NCBI RefSeq assembly: GCF_947503875.1
Contig: NZ_CANNFH010000003.1
Location: 186,001 to 250,000, forward strand
Source of the DNA: an uncultured Polaribacter sp.
Lineage (GTDB): Bacteria > Bacteroidota > Bacteroidia > Flavobacteriales > Flavobacteriaceae
Length of the DNA: 64,000 nt
Direction of reading: 5' to 3'
This document shows, in pieces, positions 63,636-64,000 of this stretch. Numbering within the stretch: the stretch's first letter is position 1; each line of letters begins with the position of its first letter. The translations under genes were made by a program, and so were the position numbers. The notes beneath the pieces were generated by a model. That model was not told where the DNA came from and ran no database searches. It saw only the letters and a list, made by a program, of their open reading frames with translations.

Positions 63636-64000
63636 TCAAACTTCCTCTAAACCAGTTGGTTTTTTATATCCTTGGAAAGGTTGCTTTAACAATTCTTTTA
63701 AAGTAGAATTTTTTTCTTCATCTGGAAAAGTATCTACACCATACATAATTTTTTCTCTGTCTAATTCCATGTAAGTGCCAAAAATTCTATCCCAAATAGA
63801 AAAAATATTACCATAATTAGAATCTGTGTAAGGCAGTTTGTAATGATGATGAACTTTGTGCATGTCTGGAGAAATAATAAAATAACTTAATATTTTATCT
63901 ACTTTTGGCGAAATTCTAATATTTGCATGCGTAAACTGTGTAAATATTAAAGACAAAGATTGATACATAAAAACAATTGCAATTGGTGTGCCCACCACAA
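63636..64000 (-). CDS. Sterol desaturase/fatty acid hydroxylase family protein, C-terminal part
   Basis: The C-terminal 121 codons of a membrane di-iron oxygenase-like protein; the N-terminus lies beyond the right edge. The His cluster motif SPDMHKVHHHYKLPYTDSNYGNIFSIWDRIFGT is the classical third His box region of the family. The substrate (lipid or carotenoid) is unknown. It is convergent with the NamZ-type gene. Confidence 0.88.
   Translation of the reverse strand, partial: VVGTPIAIVFMYQSLSLIFTQFTHANIRISPKVDKILSYFIISPDMHKVHHHYKLPYTDSNYGNIFSIWDRIFGTYMELDREKIMYGVDTFPDEEKNSTLKELLKQPFQGYKKPTGLEEV

Noticed and set aside
1..64000. CRISPR arrays, tRNA or rRNA genes, prophage or integrase genes
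   Set aside because: No regularly spaced repeats, no cloverleaf with a T-loop GTTC pattern and no integrase or transposase motif was seen on either strand.

Overview
The window is about 31% GC and looks like the chromosome of a marine Flavobacteriaceae bacterium, probably close to Polaribacter. The evidence is a type IX secretion (T9SS) type B C-terminal signal, TTTG/TAnnTTTG promoters, frequent TTG starts, flavobacterial gene orders (nusB-DUF1573-yajC-ybbR-coaE; proC-proB-proA) and FecA/imelysin/DUF4856 genes. No tRNA, rRNA, CRISPR array, prophage or transposase gene was found. The region is a core chromosome with a few accessory islands and several families of short inverted repeats.

Layout. 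1-5.8 kb (minus): a two-component pair (the response regulator runs off the left edge) downstream of a nusB-to-coaE housekeeping operon. 6-13 kb: ABC exporter, PUR-domain protein, menaquinone genes, a pRiA4b ORF-3 family protein, a decayed gene and an ABC-2 transporter. 13-23.3 kb (plus): a 1500-residue secreted repeat protein, uvrB and an acetyltransferase-proC-proB-proA operon. 23.7-32.4 kb (minus): guaB, a membrane protein and an iron-type locus (DUF4856, imelysin, vitamin-K-carboxylase-like HTTM protein, TonB receptor) with matching 23-bp dyads upstream of its first two genes. 32.5-35.6 kb: a hydrolase interrupted by TGA, HMG-CoA lyase and an MFS carrier. 35.6-38.8 kb (minus): coiled-coil protein, roadblock/longin-like protein, Ras-like GTPase and hybrid histidine kinase. 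38.9-48.5 kb: metallo-hydrolase, an unrecognised 482-residue protein, an ECF sigma operon, kdsB and valS, which carries an in-frame palindromic insertion. 48.6-57 kb: DUF1573 and aspartyl protease/PDZ proteins, aminotransferase, murB, glycosyltransferase, a sigma factor, an NRAMP-related carrier and lipA. 57-64 kb: a candidate sigma54-driven small RNA, cystathionine synthase, a 339-bp inverted-repeat element, an sbtA/LysR pair, an FtsX-type permease, a NamZ-type muramidase and a partial sterol-desaturase-family gene.

The strongest candidate for an undescribed system is the four-gene GTPase/kinase operon at 35607-38799. It puts a Ras-like switch whose catalytic glutamine position is Thr, a possible regulator of that switch, a coiled-coil partner and a soluble hybrid kinase in one tight transcription unit. 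Next are the iron-type locus with a full-length gamma-carboxylase homologue, the palindromic element inside valS, and the small-RNA unit between lipA and the cystathionine synthase gene.
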